NCBI GenBank assembly: GCA_029260515.1
Contig: JAJDDC010000035.1
Coordinates: 1 to 64,000, forward strand
Length of the DNA: 64,000 nucleotides
Direction: 5' to 3'
Source: Phycisphaerales bacterium
GTDB taxonomy: Bacteria; Planctomycetota; Phycisphaerae; Phycisphaerales; UBA1924
This document shows positions 44,397 through 53,188 of this stretch, piece after piece. Below the pieces are notes generated by a model, which was given only the letters and a program-made list of their open reading frames with translations, had not been told where the DNA came from and did not search any database. Positions within the stretch are counted from its first letter, which is position 1. Every line of letters starts with the position of its first letter. The position numbers were made by a program, and so were the translations under genes.

Positions 44397-45310
44397 GACG
44401 ACCGCTCCCAGACCACGACCTCGCGCTCGAGGGTGACGCCAAACCGTTGCTCGACGCCCTCCCGGACCCGGGCGATCAGCTCGATGACGTCGCGCGCCGT
44501 CGCGCCCTCGCGCGTGACGACGAAGTTGCCGTGCCGGGCCGAGACCTCCGCCCCACCGACCCGGGCGCCCTTGAGCCCCGCCCGGTCGATGAGCATCCCG
44601 GCGCTGACCCGCTGGCCTTCATCGCCGACACCCTCGATCGCGCCCGCGAGCGTGGGGTTCTTGAACACGCACCCGGCCGAGTCGTCCTTCAGGGGCTGCG
44701 TGTTCTTCTTGTATTCCATGCACTCGCGCAGGCGTTTGCGCAGTGTCTCGGGATCGCCGGGCGAGAGCGTGAACTCCACGCTCGTGATGATCAGGTGGTT
44801 GAGGCGGCTGCGCCGGTACCCGAAGTCGATGTGCGTCCGGTCGATCGCGTGCTCGCGGCCCGCCCGGTCCATCGCGTGGACCCGCAGCACCGTCTCGCGG
44901 ATCTCGCCGAACGCGCCGCCCGCGTTCATCACGACCGCGCCCCCGACACTGGCCGGGATACCCGCCAGCGCCTCGAGCCCGCCGAGCCCGCGGCGCACGC
45001 ACTCGTTGATCAACTGGGGCAGTCTCACCCCCGAGCCCGCGACAACGAAGCCGGTCTCGTCGTGGACCGCGACCTCTTTGAACACGCCCCCCGACAGGTC
45101 CACGACAAGCTCACGCACGCCCGCGTCATCGACGAGCAGGTTCGCCCCATCGCCGAGGATGTGCAGGTCCGGGTCCAGCCCGACGCACTGGCGCAGCTCC
45201 TCGATCGACGAGGGTCTCGCGAGGCGGTCGGCCGTCCCGCCAACCCCGAACCATGTCGGGATCGGCGCGTCCGTTTCGATCGCGACCGATGGCGCCCGCG
45301 TGGACATCAT
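44393..45310 (-). CDS. murB: UDP-N-acetylenolpyruvoylglucosamine reductase
   Basis: A 305-residue FAD enzyme making UDP-MurNAc with NADPH. The FAD-binding segments ILGDGANLLVDD and GIPASVGGAVVMNAGGAFG are typical. The proton-donor motif reads SAGCVFKNP (211-219) with cysteine 214 in place of the usual serine, a substitution seen in some natural MurB groups. The short form without the extra YTxGK loop indicates a type II enzyme. The ATG at 45310 overlaps the murC TGA; a second ATG follows directly. Confidence 0.96.
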   Translation of the reverse strand: MMSTRAPSVAIETDAPIPTWFGVGGTADRLARPSSIEELRQCVGLDPDLHILGDGANLLVDDAGVRELVVDLSGGVFKEVAVHDETGFVVAGSGVRLPQLINECVRRGLGGLEALAGIPASVGGAVVMNAGGAFGEIRETVLRVHAMDRAGREHAIDRTHIDFGYRRSRLNHLIITSVEFTLSPGDPETLRKRLRECMEYKKNTQPLKDDSAGCVFKNPTLAGAIEGVGDEGQRVSAGMLIDRAGLKGARVGGAEVSARHGNFVVTREGATARDVIELIARVREGVEQRFGVTLEREVVVWERSS

Positions 45311-46803
45311 GACCCGCCGTCCTTCAGGTATCCGCGCCCGACCTGCCACACAGGACCCGCCCCCATCACCACCAGCAGGTCGCCCGGGCGGCACAGGTTC
45401 TCGAGCTGCTCCACAATCGCCTCGAACGGGTACAGGTGCATCGCGCGCACACCGCGGCCACGCAGACGGTCCACCAGGTCCGACGCGCTCACCCGCTGCT
45501 TCTCGGCCTCGGAATCACGCACAAAGTAAATATGCGGCACGATCACCACGTCAGCCTGCTCGAAGCTTGTCGCGAACTCCTCCAACAGATGCCTCGTCCG
45601 CGAGTGCTGGTGCGGCTGGAACACACAAATCAGGCGCCCACCCTTCTCGTGCGGGCGCTCCGCCTGACGCAGCGCCCGGAGCGTGACTTCAACCTCAGTC
45701 GGGTGGTGCCCGTAGTCGTCGTAGACGCGCACTCCGTCTCGCGTGCCGAGCATCTGCATCCGCCGGTCGAGCCCCCGGAAGTTCCCGAGCGCATCGGCAA
45801 GTCTGCCCGCGTCGGCGCCGCAGATCCGACCCAGGGCGTACGCCGTCGCCGCGTTGATCGCGTTGTGCTCGCCCGCCATCTGGTTGACCCAGCCGACCGA
45901 CGCCTCGCCCGCGCGCGCGACGTACACCTCGCGTGTGCCCGGGTCGTACCCGATCGTCCAGTCCGCCGAGGGAGAGAACCCGATCGTCTGCACGTCGCAG
46001 GCGAGGCCAGACGCGATCACGCGCCGGTGCGCCCCCTCGTGGGCGATCAGCAGTGTCCCGTTGTCGGGGACCAGCCTCGCGAAACCCGCGAACGCCTCGA
46101 CGACCGCGTCCAGCGACCCATACACATCCAGGTGGTCCGCCTCGACCTTCCCGATGCTCGCGATCGTCGGGCGCAGGTGGTGGAACGACCGGTTGAACTC
46201 GCACGCCTCGGCCAGCACGATCCCCGCCTCGCCCGACCGCTCGCCCTCCGGGATCGTCTCCCCGCCCATGCGGAAGCCCACGCCCGACGCGCCCGCCGAG
46301 CCGCCGCCCGCACCGGCGAGCTGGGTGCACGTCGCGCCGACGATGACCGAGGGGTCGAGCCCCGCGTCGGCCAGCGCGACGCCCAGCATCGCCGTCGTCG
46401 TTGACTTGCCGTGCGTGCCCGCGACCGCGACCCCGGTGCGACCGAGCATGCACGCGCCCAGCGCCTCGGGGTACGTCATCACGGACAGGCCCCGTTCTTG
46501 GGCGCACAGCGCCTGCGGGTGGTCGGGGCGGATCGCCGCCGAGAGGATGACCGCGTCCGCATCCTCCGGGATCGGCGCCGTCTCCTGATCCAGATCGACC
46601 GCGATGCCCGAGGACCGGAGCGACTCGACCAGCGCCGAGCCCGTGCAGTCCGAGCCCGCCGGGCTCGCCCCGCGGGCGGCCAGCATCCGCGCCAGTCCCG
46701 ACATCCCGCACCCGCCGATGCCGACGAGGTACGGGCGCGACCACACCACGGCGCCGCGCGCCGTCGCCACCCCCGCCTCCGTGCCGGGTGTTGTCGGGGT
46801 CAT
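45307..46803 (-). CDS. murC: UDP-N-acetylmuramate--L-alanine ligase
   Basis: A 498-residue Mur ligase adding L-alanine to UDP-MurNAc. The N-terminal Rossmann domain has YLVGIGGCGMSGLARM (25-40), the ATP loop is AVAGTHGKSTTTAM (126-139), and the central AEACEFNRSFHHLRP and C-terminal VYDDYGHHPTEV motifs are complete. The ATG at 46803 is preferred over the adjacent GTG at 46806. It is the first gene of the murC-murB-ddl cluster and divergent from the Nudix gene. Confidence 0.96.
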   Translation of the reverse strand: MTPTTPGTEAGVATARGAVVWSRPYLVGIGGCGMSGLARMLAARGASPAGSDCTGSALVESLRSSGIAVDLDQETAPIPEDADAVILSAAIRPDHPQALCAQERGLSVMTYPEALGACMLGRTGVAVAGTHGKSTTTAMLGVALADAGLDPSVIVGATCTQLAGAGGGSAGASGVGFRMGGETIPEGERSGEAGIVLAEACEFNRSFHHLRPTIASIGKVEADHLDVYGSLDAVVEAFAGFARLVPDNGTLLIAHEGAHRRVIASGLACDVQTIGFSPSADWTIGYDPGTREVYVARAGEASVGWVNQMAGEHNAINAATAYALGRICGADAGRLADALGNFRGLDRRMQMLGTRDGVRVYDDYGHHPTEVEVTLRALRQAERPHEKGGRLICVFQPHQHSRTRHLLEEFATSFEQADVVIVPHIYFVRDSEAEKQRVSASDLVDRLRGRGVRAMHLYPFEAIVEQLENLCRPGDLLVVMGAGPVWQVGRGYLKDGGS

Positions 46804-46979
46804 CACCGGGAGCGTATCGGCCCGTCGCGAGCCCCGGCGTGAATCGCCAGGTTCCGGGCAAATCCCGCGATCCGCCCTGGGTCACGCGATATTCATTCGT
46901 TCCGAACGTGCCCCGACCCGCCGCCCACGATCACATAACCGACAGGTCGTCGCGGGGGCCGGGCCTATCGTCGCAACGC

Positions 46980-47543
46980 GTGAGCGATCCAGCCAACATC
47001 CTGCCCGACCTCGACGAACAGGGCGCCCTGCCCTACCGCCTCGCGTGCCTGTGCGACCTCCGCGACGCACAGGGGCGGCTCCTGCTTCTCCACCGTCTCA
47101 AGTCGCCCAACAAAGGCCTGTGCTCGCCAATAGGCGGCAAGCTGGAGATGGACAGCGGTGAGTCGCCCGCCCAGTGCGCCCAGCGCGAGATCCGCGAGGA
47201 GGCGGGCATCGACGTCCCCATCGAGCGATTGCACTTGATGGGAGTCATCTCCGAGGCCTCGTTCGAGAACGCCGGGCACTGGCTGCTCTTCTATTACCGC
47301 GTCCTGGGGCCCGTCGAAGTGAAACCGGGCCCGATGGACGAGGGGCGCCTGGGCTGGCACCACCCCGACGAGCTCGACGACCTGCCCGTGCCCGAGACAG
47401 ACCGCCAGATCATCTGGCCCCTGGTGCGTCGGCACGAGACCTCGGGCCCGGGGGGCTCCCCGGGCTTCTTCGCCCTGCACATCGACTGCGCCGGGGGGGA
47501 GCTGACCTGGCACATCGAGCAGGAATCCCCGATCAAGACCTGA
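46980..47543 (+). CDS. Nudix hydrolase
   Basis: A 187-residue protein from a GTG at 46980. The Nudix box GGKLEMDSGESPAQCAQREI followed by REEAGI (about 66-91) contains the metal-binding REIREE core but has two more residues than usual between the glycines and the first glutamate. Such enzymes cleave nucleoside diphosphates linked to another moiety; the substrate cannot be told. The final 40 residues are unusually polar for the family. The start is chosen at the edge of conserved sequence; an upstream frame stays open. Confidence 0.85.
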   Translation: MSDPANILPDLDEQGALPYRLACLCDLRDAQGRLLLLHRLKSPNKGLCSPIGGKLEMDSGESPAQCAQREIREEAGIDVPIERLHLMGVISEASFENAGHWLLFYYRVLGPVEVKPGPMDEGRLGWHHPDELDDLPVPETDRQIIWPLVRRHETSGPGGSPGFFALHIDCAGGELTWHIEQESPIKT

Positions 47544-47578
47544 ATACGGGTCGCGCCCTCCCGAATCTATACTTGTTC

Positions 47579-49471
47579 GTGCACCGACAGACCCCCAGAA
47601 CGCCGCCGCGCCGCCCGCGAACCCCGCTCCGAGCCCTGGCGTGGGCGTCGCTGCTCGTCTCCGCCGCGCTGGCGCTCGCCCAACCCGGCGCGCCCGACCC
47701 GGGCGTCCTGGCCGCCGTCCCCGCGAGCCGACAAGCGGACAACGTCGCGGTCCTGACCGTCAAGGGCCCCATCGACCGCCTGACCGCGATCTCGATGCAG
47801 CGCCGCATCGCAGAGGCGACAGACGCGGGCGCGGGCGCGATGGTCATCGAGATCGACTCGCCAGGCGGCGAGATCGGCGCGGTCCTCGAGATCTCCGCCG
47901 CCATCAAGTCCGCCGCGATCCCCAACACGGTCGCGTGGGTCAACCCGCAGGCGTACTCGGGTGGGGCGATCATCGCCCTGGCCTGCCGCGAGATTGTCGC
48001 CTCGGACCCCGCCGCGATGGGCGACGCGTTCCCCGTCACCATCGGCACGCAGGGCCTCCAGGCCCTCACCCCCGACCAGCGCACCAAGCTCCTGCCCCCG
48101 CTGCTCCAGGACGTCACGGATTCGGCTCGGCGTAACGGGTACGACGAGTTTCTCGTCCAGGTCATGGTGACCGACGGCATCGAGCTCTGGGCCGCACGCG
48201 ACACACGCACCGGACGCCTGCTGCTCGTAAACGAGGACGAGTACCGCGCGCTCTTCGGCGAGGCGCCCGAACGCGGGACGCCGATCCTCGGCTCGGTCCC
48301 GGGCGCGCGCACGCGTCCGCTCGCAGATCGGGCCCGCGCGAACGACGACGACACCGCGGGCGATCCCGCGGGCCCCGGGCCCGATGACACGGGCGCCGAG
48401 CCAGGCACACCCGAGGAGGGCGTGCCCGAGGACGAGGACACAATCCTCGACCCCGACCTCCGCCCCGAAGCGCAGTTCAAGCCCGCGGGCCCCGCCGTCG
48501 CCGACCTGTCCCAGAACGTCACCGACCTGCTCGACGTCTCCACCAACCGGCCGGACGTCGCGACACTCGACCCCGCCAACTGGGAGCCGGCGGGCTACGT
48601 GACCGACGGGACCGCGGCCGTCGTCCTGGGCGCGGGCCAGCTCGCCGACTTCGGGCTCACCGCCACCACGATCAAGAACGACCAGGAACTCATGGCCTTC
48701 TTCGGCGCCAAGAACCTCATCCGCCTCGACCAGTCCTGGTCCGAGACGCTCGCCGGCTTCCTCACGTCGCTTCCCGTCCGCGGCCTGCTGATCGTCGTAT
48801 TCCTGCTGGCGCTGTTCATCGAGATGACCAGCCCGGGCCTGGTCGTGCCCGGGGGGGTCGCCGTCGTCGCCCTTATCGCGCTGATCGCCCCACCCATGCT
48901 CGTGGGCATGGCCGGGTGGTGGGAGCTCGGCGCGATCGTCCTGGGCATCCTCCTGCTGGCGATGGAGATCCTCGTCCTGCCCGGGTTCGGCGTGTTCGGC
49001 GTCCTCGGCCTGCTGTTCCTGTTCGGCGGGCTCGTGGGCACCTTTGTCCCCAACGCCCCCGCATTCCCGGGCACGCCCGGGCGCGGCGAGGACATGCTCT
49101 ACGGCGTCGTGACCGTCGCGCTGGCGGCCGTCACCGCGGGCGTCGGGATGTACTTCGTGGGCAAACACTTCGGAAGCCTGCCGGTGCTCTCTCGCCTCGT
49201 CCTGACCAACGCAACGCCCGACGAGGAGGCCTCGATGAGCCTCGAGAACCTGATGGCCCAGACGCCGCACACCGTTCGCGCGGGCGACACGGGGAGGGCG
49301 CTCTCCTCGCTCCGACCGAGCGGGACCGCGGAGATCAACGGCGAGGTCGTGGACGTCGTCGCCGACATGGGCATCATCGATCGTGGCGCGCCCATCCGCG
49401 TCCTGGCGATCGACGGCTACAGAGTCGTCGTCGAGCCCGACACGCACATGCACGGAGGCGAGAACGCGTGA
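47579..49471 (+). CDS. Long NfeD-family membrane serine protease
   Basis: A 630-residue protein. Signal sequence, then a ClpP/crotonase-like domain (53-220) with MVIEIDSPGGEIGAVLEI and the nucleophile in AYSGGA (S127). A long acidic linker (about 270-330) leads to a four-helix membrane region (about 415-545) and a C-terminal OB-like NfeD domain ending RVLAIDGYRVVVEP. Long NfeD proteins act with flotillin/stomatin-like partners, and floA follows two genes later. The GTG at 47579 is chosen as start; a TTG lies two codons upstream. The end overlaps the next gene as GTGA. Confidence 0.88.
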   Translation: MHRQTPRTPPRRPRTPLRALAWASLLVSAALALAQPGAPDPGVLAAVPASRQADNVAVLTVKGPIDRLTAISMQRRIAEATDAGAGAMVIEIDSPGGEIGAVLEISAAIKSAAIPNTVAWVNPQAYSGGAIIALACREIVASDPAAMGDAFPVTIGTQGLQALTPDQRTKLLPPLLQDVTDSARRNGYDEFLVQVMVTDGIELWAARDTRTGRLLLVNEDEYRALFGEAPERGTPILGSVPGARTRPLADRARANDDDTAGDPAGPGPDDTGAEPGTPEEGVPEDEDTILDPDLRPEAQFKPAGPAVADLSQNVTDLLDVSTNRPDVATLDPANWEPAGYVTDGTAAVVLGAGQLADFGLTATTIKNDQELMAFFGAKNLIRLDQSWSETLAGFLTSLPVRGLLIVVFLLALFIEMTSPGLVVPGGVAVVALIALIAPPMLVGMAGWWELGAIVLGILLLAMEILVLPGFGVFGVLGLLFLFGGLVGTFVPNAPAFPGTPGRGEDMLYGVVTVALAAVTAGVGMYFVGKHFGSLPVLSRLVLTNATPDEEASMSLENLMAQTPHTVRAGDTGRALSSLRPSGTAEINGEVVDVVADMGIIDRGAPIRVLAIDGYRVVVEPDTHMHGGENA

Positions 49472-49977
49472 CCGAGACAATGCTAATCTGGGGCCTCGCC
49501 CTGCTGGCCGCGGCCCTGCTCATCACGATCATCGAGGTGCTCGTGCCATCGGGCGGGATCCTGGGCCTCGTCGCCGCGGGCGTCGCGATCGCGGGCGTCG
49601 TGTGCCTGTTCCGACACTCGACGACCTGGGGTCTCATCGGCTCGGTCCTGGTCATCGTCGGCGGGCCGTGCATGTTCTTCTTCGCGCTCAATATCCTGCC
49701 GCACACACCGACCGGTCGCGCGATGCTGGGCGAGGTGGACGACGACGCGAAGGCGGAGGCCGAGCTGCTCAAGCGCGAGGCCCGTGAGCGCCTGCACGCG
49801 CTGGTTGACGCCGAGGGCGAGGCGCTGACGGACCTGCGCCCGGTGGGCACGGTCCGCGTGGAAGGGCAGAAGCACGAGGCGGTCGCGGTCGCGTCGCTCG
49901 TGGAAAAGGGCCAACGCGTCCGCGTGGTCGGCATCGATATGACGACCCTGCGTGTCCGCCCGGTCGAGGACGCCTGA
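49468..49977 (+). CDS. Short NfeD-family membrane protein
   Basis: A 169-residue protein with two or three helices at the start (LLAAALLITIIEVLVPSGGI, VAAGVAIAGVVCLF, VLVIVGGPCMFFFAL), a charged linker, and a C-terminal OB-like domain (GTVRVEGQKHEAVAV ... VRVVGIDMTTLRVRP). It lacks the protease domain of its upstream partner. The GTG start overlaps the upstream stop codon. The set long NfeD, short NfeD, FloA is a conserved membrane-microdomain unit. Confidence 0.88.
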   Translation: MTETMLIWGLALLAAALLITIIEVLVPSGGILGLVAAGVAIAGVVCLFRHSTTWGLIGSVLVIVGGPCMFFFALNILPHTPTGRAMLGEVDDDAKAEAELLKREARERLHALVDAEGEALTDLRPVGTVRVEGQKHEAVAVASLVEKGQRVRVVGIDMTTLRVRPVEDA

Positions 49978-50061
49978 GGCCCCGCCCGTCTCCCTATCTC
50001 GCCCAGCTATACTCACGCGTCACGCGCCCAGGCCAGCAACACCGCCCCGATTGGAGACCTC

Positions 50062-51057
50062 ATGGCCAACTGGATCTTCATCACCATCGGCATCGTCGCC
50101 GCCCTCTTCCTGCTCATCATCATCGCCGTCGTCGGGCAGTTCATCAACCTCTACATCCAGGCGCTGCTCTCGAACGCGAAGGTCGGCCTGCTCGAGATCA
50201 TCGGCATGCGCCTGCGCAAGGTGGACATCCGTTCGGTGGTCTACGCACGCATCCGCGCCGTCAAGGCGGGCATCCCGATCTCGACCGCCCAGCTCGAGAC
50301 GCACTACCTCGCCGGCGGGCGGATCAACAACGTCGTCAGCGCCCTCATCGCCGCGATGCGGGCGAAGATCGCCCTCGACTTCGACACCGCCTGCTCGATC
50401 GACCTGGCGGGGCGCGACATCCTCGACGCCGTCCAGACCTCGGTGAACCCAAAGGTCATCGACTGCCCGAACCCGGCCCTCGGGCGAGCCACCATCGACG
50501 CCGTCGCCAAGGACGGCATCCAGCTCAAGGCCCGCGCCCGCGTCACGGTCCGCACGAACCTGCCCAGGCTCGTCGGCGGCGCGACCGAGGAGACCATCAT
50601 CGCCCGCGTGGGCGAGGGCATCGTCTCCTCGATCGGCTCCGCGGACTCACACAAGGTCGTGCTCGAGAACCCGGACAACATCTCCAAGGCCGTCATCAAC
50701 CGCGGGCTCGACGCGGGCACCGCATTCGAGATCCTCTCGATCGACATCGCGGACGTGGACGTGGGCGACAACATCGGCGCGAAGCTCCAGGCCGACCAGG
50801 CCGAGGCCGACAAGCGTCGATTCCAGGCCGAGGCCGAGAAGCGCCGCGCCCTGGCCGTCGCGCTCGAGCAGGAAAACCGGGCGGACATCGAGAAGAACCG
50901 GGCGCTGGTCGTGCTCGCCGAGGCCGAGATCCCCAAGGCGATGGCCGATGCGTTCCGCAACGGCAACTTCGGCATCATGGACTACTACCGGATGAAGAAC
51001 GTCATGGCCGACACGGACATGCGTGAGTCCATCGCCAAGCCAGAGCAGAACTCGTAG
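50062..51057 (+). CDS. floA: Flotillin-like protein FloA
   Basis: A 331-residue protein with one N-terminal membrane helix (4-26), then the SPFH/UPF0365 core ([57 protein letters not shown]) and a coiled coil of the [20 protein letters not shown] type (about 240-290). The length and order match B. subtilis FloA (YqfA). It organises membrane microdomains. GGAG precedes the ATG. Together with two NfeD genes it forms a likely operon. Confidence 0.95.
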   Translation: MANWIFITIGIVAALFLLIIIAVVGQFINLYIQALLSNAKVGLLEIIGMRLRKVDIRSVVYARIRAVKAGIPISTAQLETHYLAGGRINNVVSALIAAMRAKIALDFDTACSIDLAGRDILDAVQTSVNPKVIDCPNPALGRATIDAVAKDGIQLKARARVTVRTNLPRLVGGATEETIIARVGEGIVSSIGSADSHKVVLENPDNISKAVINRGLDAGTAFEILSIDIADVDVGDNIGAKLQADQAEADKRRFQAEAEKRRALAVALEQENRADIEKNRALVVLAEAEIPKAMADAFRNGNFGIMDYYRMKNVMADTDMRESIAKPEQNS

Positions 51058-51064
51058 CGTCGGG

Positions 51065-51709
51065 TTACTCGTCCGTTGTCGAGGCCGCGGCCAGCAACCG
51101 CGAGACGCGCCGGGCGCGATCTCTGTCGGACGCCCAGGGCATATGCGACTCGCCGTCGCGGGCCGAGCGATCATCGCCCGTTTCTTCAACGCGTGGCCGT
51201 TGGTCGGACGCCACTCGTGATCCCGCTCCAGACGCGGGGGCCGACGCCGATCCGCCGCTCGGGCGGCTCGCCGCGCTCGTGTCGATCCGCTGGCGCACCG
51301 CCAGGTCGGACTGCCCCGCGTCGTCGCCGGGATCCGCGAAGCCGAACTGGCGCGCCTGCGCCCCGGTGGGGTCGCCGATGAGGAACCACGTGCCCGCGGG
51401 GATCGCCGCCAGGGGGCCGTACCCGGTCAGGATGTAGTCCGAGCGCGGGAAGACCGCGATGATCGCCCCGTCGCGCCGGTAGAACCGCTCCCGCCCGTTC
51501 TCGTCGGTCACGCTGTACACATTCTCGAAGCCGTCGGACACCCGCATATCGATCGGCGCCAGACGCAGGCTCGTCGCCAGCGGACCCACGTCGCTCGTCC
51601 CGGCGTCGATCGGCTTCGCCCCCTCCTGGGCACGGGCCGCGCCCGCGGCCGCCAGGGCCAGCACGAGGCCGATCCTTGCCAACACCGGGATTGCGCTCTT
51701 GGTCGTCAT
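51065..51709 (-). CDS. Hypothetical secreted protein
   Basis: A 214-residue protein with a signal peptide (ending GAARAQ). The first half contains a compact beta-like region (FENVYSVTDENGRERFYRRDG, IAVFPRSDYILTGYGPLAAIPAGTWFLIG), and the second half is a low-complexity, serine- and alanine-rich tail with many charged residues. No family is recognised. It follows the TonB-like gene by 43 bases on the same strand, so it may belong to that operon. Confidence 0.7.
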   Translation of the reverse strand: MTTKSAIPVLARIGLVLALAAAGAARAQEGAKPIDAGTSDVGPLATSLRLAPIDMRVSDGFENVYSVTDENGRERFYRRDGAIIAVFPRSDYILTGYGPLAAIPAGTWFLIGDPTGAQARQFGFADPGDDAGQSDLAVRQRIDTSAASRPSGGSASAPASGAGSRVASDQRPRVEETGDDRSARDGESHMPWASDRDRARRVSRLLAAASTTDE

Positions 51710-51752
51710 GGTGGCGCCTTCGTTATCGGCTCATCGCCGGTGTCTCTTTGGC

Positions 51753-52712
51753 TCAACGCCGCAGAACCACGCGGACCGAGATCTGGTGCTCCCCGCCCTC
51801 GCCCAGGGCCTCGATCGCCCTGCCCTGTGCCCGCCACCTGTAGACCGCGTCCAGCAGCGGCCCGTCAACGTCGGAGAACCCGGTCGAGAAAATCATCCGC
51901 TTGTCCCGGAGGAACTCGGCCGAGCGGACCGCCCCGTCGGCGCCGAACCGGATGATGAGCACCGGGTTGCGGGGCGATCGGGCCAGGCGCGTCGTCACGC
52001 TCCATCGCGGCCGCACCGTCTTGACCTCCAGCCCCTCACGCGCCAAGGGGCGCCCCCACTCGCTCAGGTCGATCGCCTCGCGCAACGCCGTCGCGACCGA
52101 TTCGCGGTCGCTGGGCTCGCCGGGCTGGTCGTCCCCGCCCACCGGCGCGCCCTCGGGGCCCCGCCCACCACCACCGCCCTCGCCCGCCAGCGGGTCACGG
52201 GCCGAGGGAAGCGCCGGGCGCCCGACCTCCACCGCCGCGGGCACGTCCGCCTCCTCCGATTCGTGGGGGCGCACGACCAGTGCACGGCTCGGCTCGCTGG
52301 GCGCGGGCGGGCCGACCTCGCCCCCGGGTGCGCCCTCGGCCTCGGCCGGCGCAACAGGCGCGCGCGCCGTCCGACCTTCGCCCGTCGTCGCGGACGCGGG
52401 CTGGTCGAGGGGCTCGCCCATCGGCGCCATCGACAACGCCGCCTGCTCGGTCTCGGCGAGCTGTGCCCGGTGCTCGGTCGGCGTCTCGAACCCGAGCCAG
52501 TTGATCGACACCGACCGCGAGTTCTGGATGCCCAGCGACGGCTTGGATTCATCGCGTTCGAGCAGGGGCTCGTCAGCGGACACCAACGCGTCGGTGCCCG
52601 CCGGATCGCCCCCCGCCCACGCAATCGCCAGCAGCCCGCCCGCGACGTGCACGAGCACGCTGAACGCCCCGCCAGCCGCGAGCCAACCGCGAGATGCCCG
52701 CGCGAGTCTCAC
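51753..52712 (-). CDS. TonB-like energy-transducer protein
   Basis: A 319-residue protein with one N-terminal membrane helix (about 12-32), a long proline-, glutamate- and glycine-rich periplasmic spacer, and a C-terminal domain (SVTTRLARSPRNPVLIIRFG ... SEFLRD-type strands, VDGPLLDAVYRWRAQGRA, QISVRVVLRR). This layout is that of TonB/TolA-type transducers. The GTG start overlaps the stop codon of the ExbD gene, which supports the pairing. The exact C-terminal family match is uncertain by eye. Confidence 0.75.
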   Translation of the reverse strand: MRLARASRGWLAAGGAFSVLVHVAGGLLAIAWAGGDPAGTDALVSADEPLLERDESKPSLGIQNSRSVSINWLGFETPTEHRAQLAETEQAALSMAPMGEPLDQPASATTGEGRTARAPVAPAEAEGAPGGEVGPPAPSEPSRALVVRPHESEEADVPAAVEVGRPALPSARDPLAGEGGGGGRGPEGAPVGGDDQPGEPSDRESVATALREAIDLSEWGRPLAREGLEVKTVRPRWSVTTRLARSPRNPVLIIRFGADGAVRSAEFLRDKRMIFSTGFSDVDGPLLDAVYRWRAQGRAIEALGEGGEHQISVRVVLRR

Positions 52713-53179
52713 GGCGTATCCCCCCCGGGGGCCGAGCCAGCATCAAAAGCCGCGTTGCCCTCCGCCCCCGCCCCGCCCGGGCGCCCGAGCACGCTGAACT
52801 CGCCAAGCCCGGCGCCAGAGAGTTCGTCGGCCAGTCGGATCAGGTCGCCGGCGCGCCCGCCCTCATCGACCGCGAGCAGGATCTTGGCGTCCGCGCCACG
52901 CTCGTCGCGCAGCTCGCGCACGCGGGCGGCCACCATCCCGCGCTCGACCGCGTCGCCCTCGACAAACACGGCGCCAGTCTCGTCGATCGCGACCGTGATC
53001 GTCCTCGCCCCGTCCGCCGCGCGCCCCGCCGTCAGCTCGGGCAGGCGCACATCCAGGACATCGGCACGCACCATCAGCACGACCGAGAAGACAAAGAATG
53101 TCAGCAGCAGGAACACGACGTCGATCAGCGGCGTCAGCTCCAGGCGGACCCCCGCGCTGCTCCGTCGGACGCGTCTCAT
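52709..53179 (-). CDS. Biopolymer transporter ExbD/TolR-family protein
   Basis: A 156-residue protein. The basic N-terminus is followed by LELTPLIDVVFLLLTFFVFS, the single helix with the conserved aspartate (in LIDVVF) that takes part in proton flow. The periplasmic part contains ITVAIDETGAVFVEGD and ILLAVDEGGRAGDLIRLADE, the usual ExbD/TolR strands. The ATG at 53179 is chosen; an in-frame TTG lies two codons upstream. It starts nine bases after the glycosyltransferase stop. No ExbB/TolQ gene, its obligatory partner, is adjacent. Confidence 0.92.
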   Translation of the reverse strand: MRRVRRSSAGVRLELTPLIDVVFLLLTFFVFSVVLMVRADVLDVRLPELTAGRAADGARTITVAIDETGAVFVEGDAVERGMVAARVRELRDERGADAKILLAVDEGGRAGDLIRLADELSGAGLGEFSVLGRPGGAGAEGNAAFDAGSAPGGDTP

Positions 53180-53188
53180 AGACAAACA

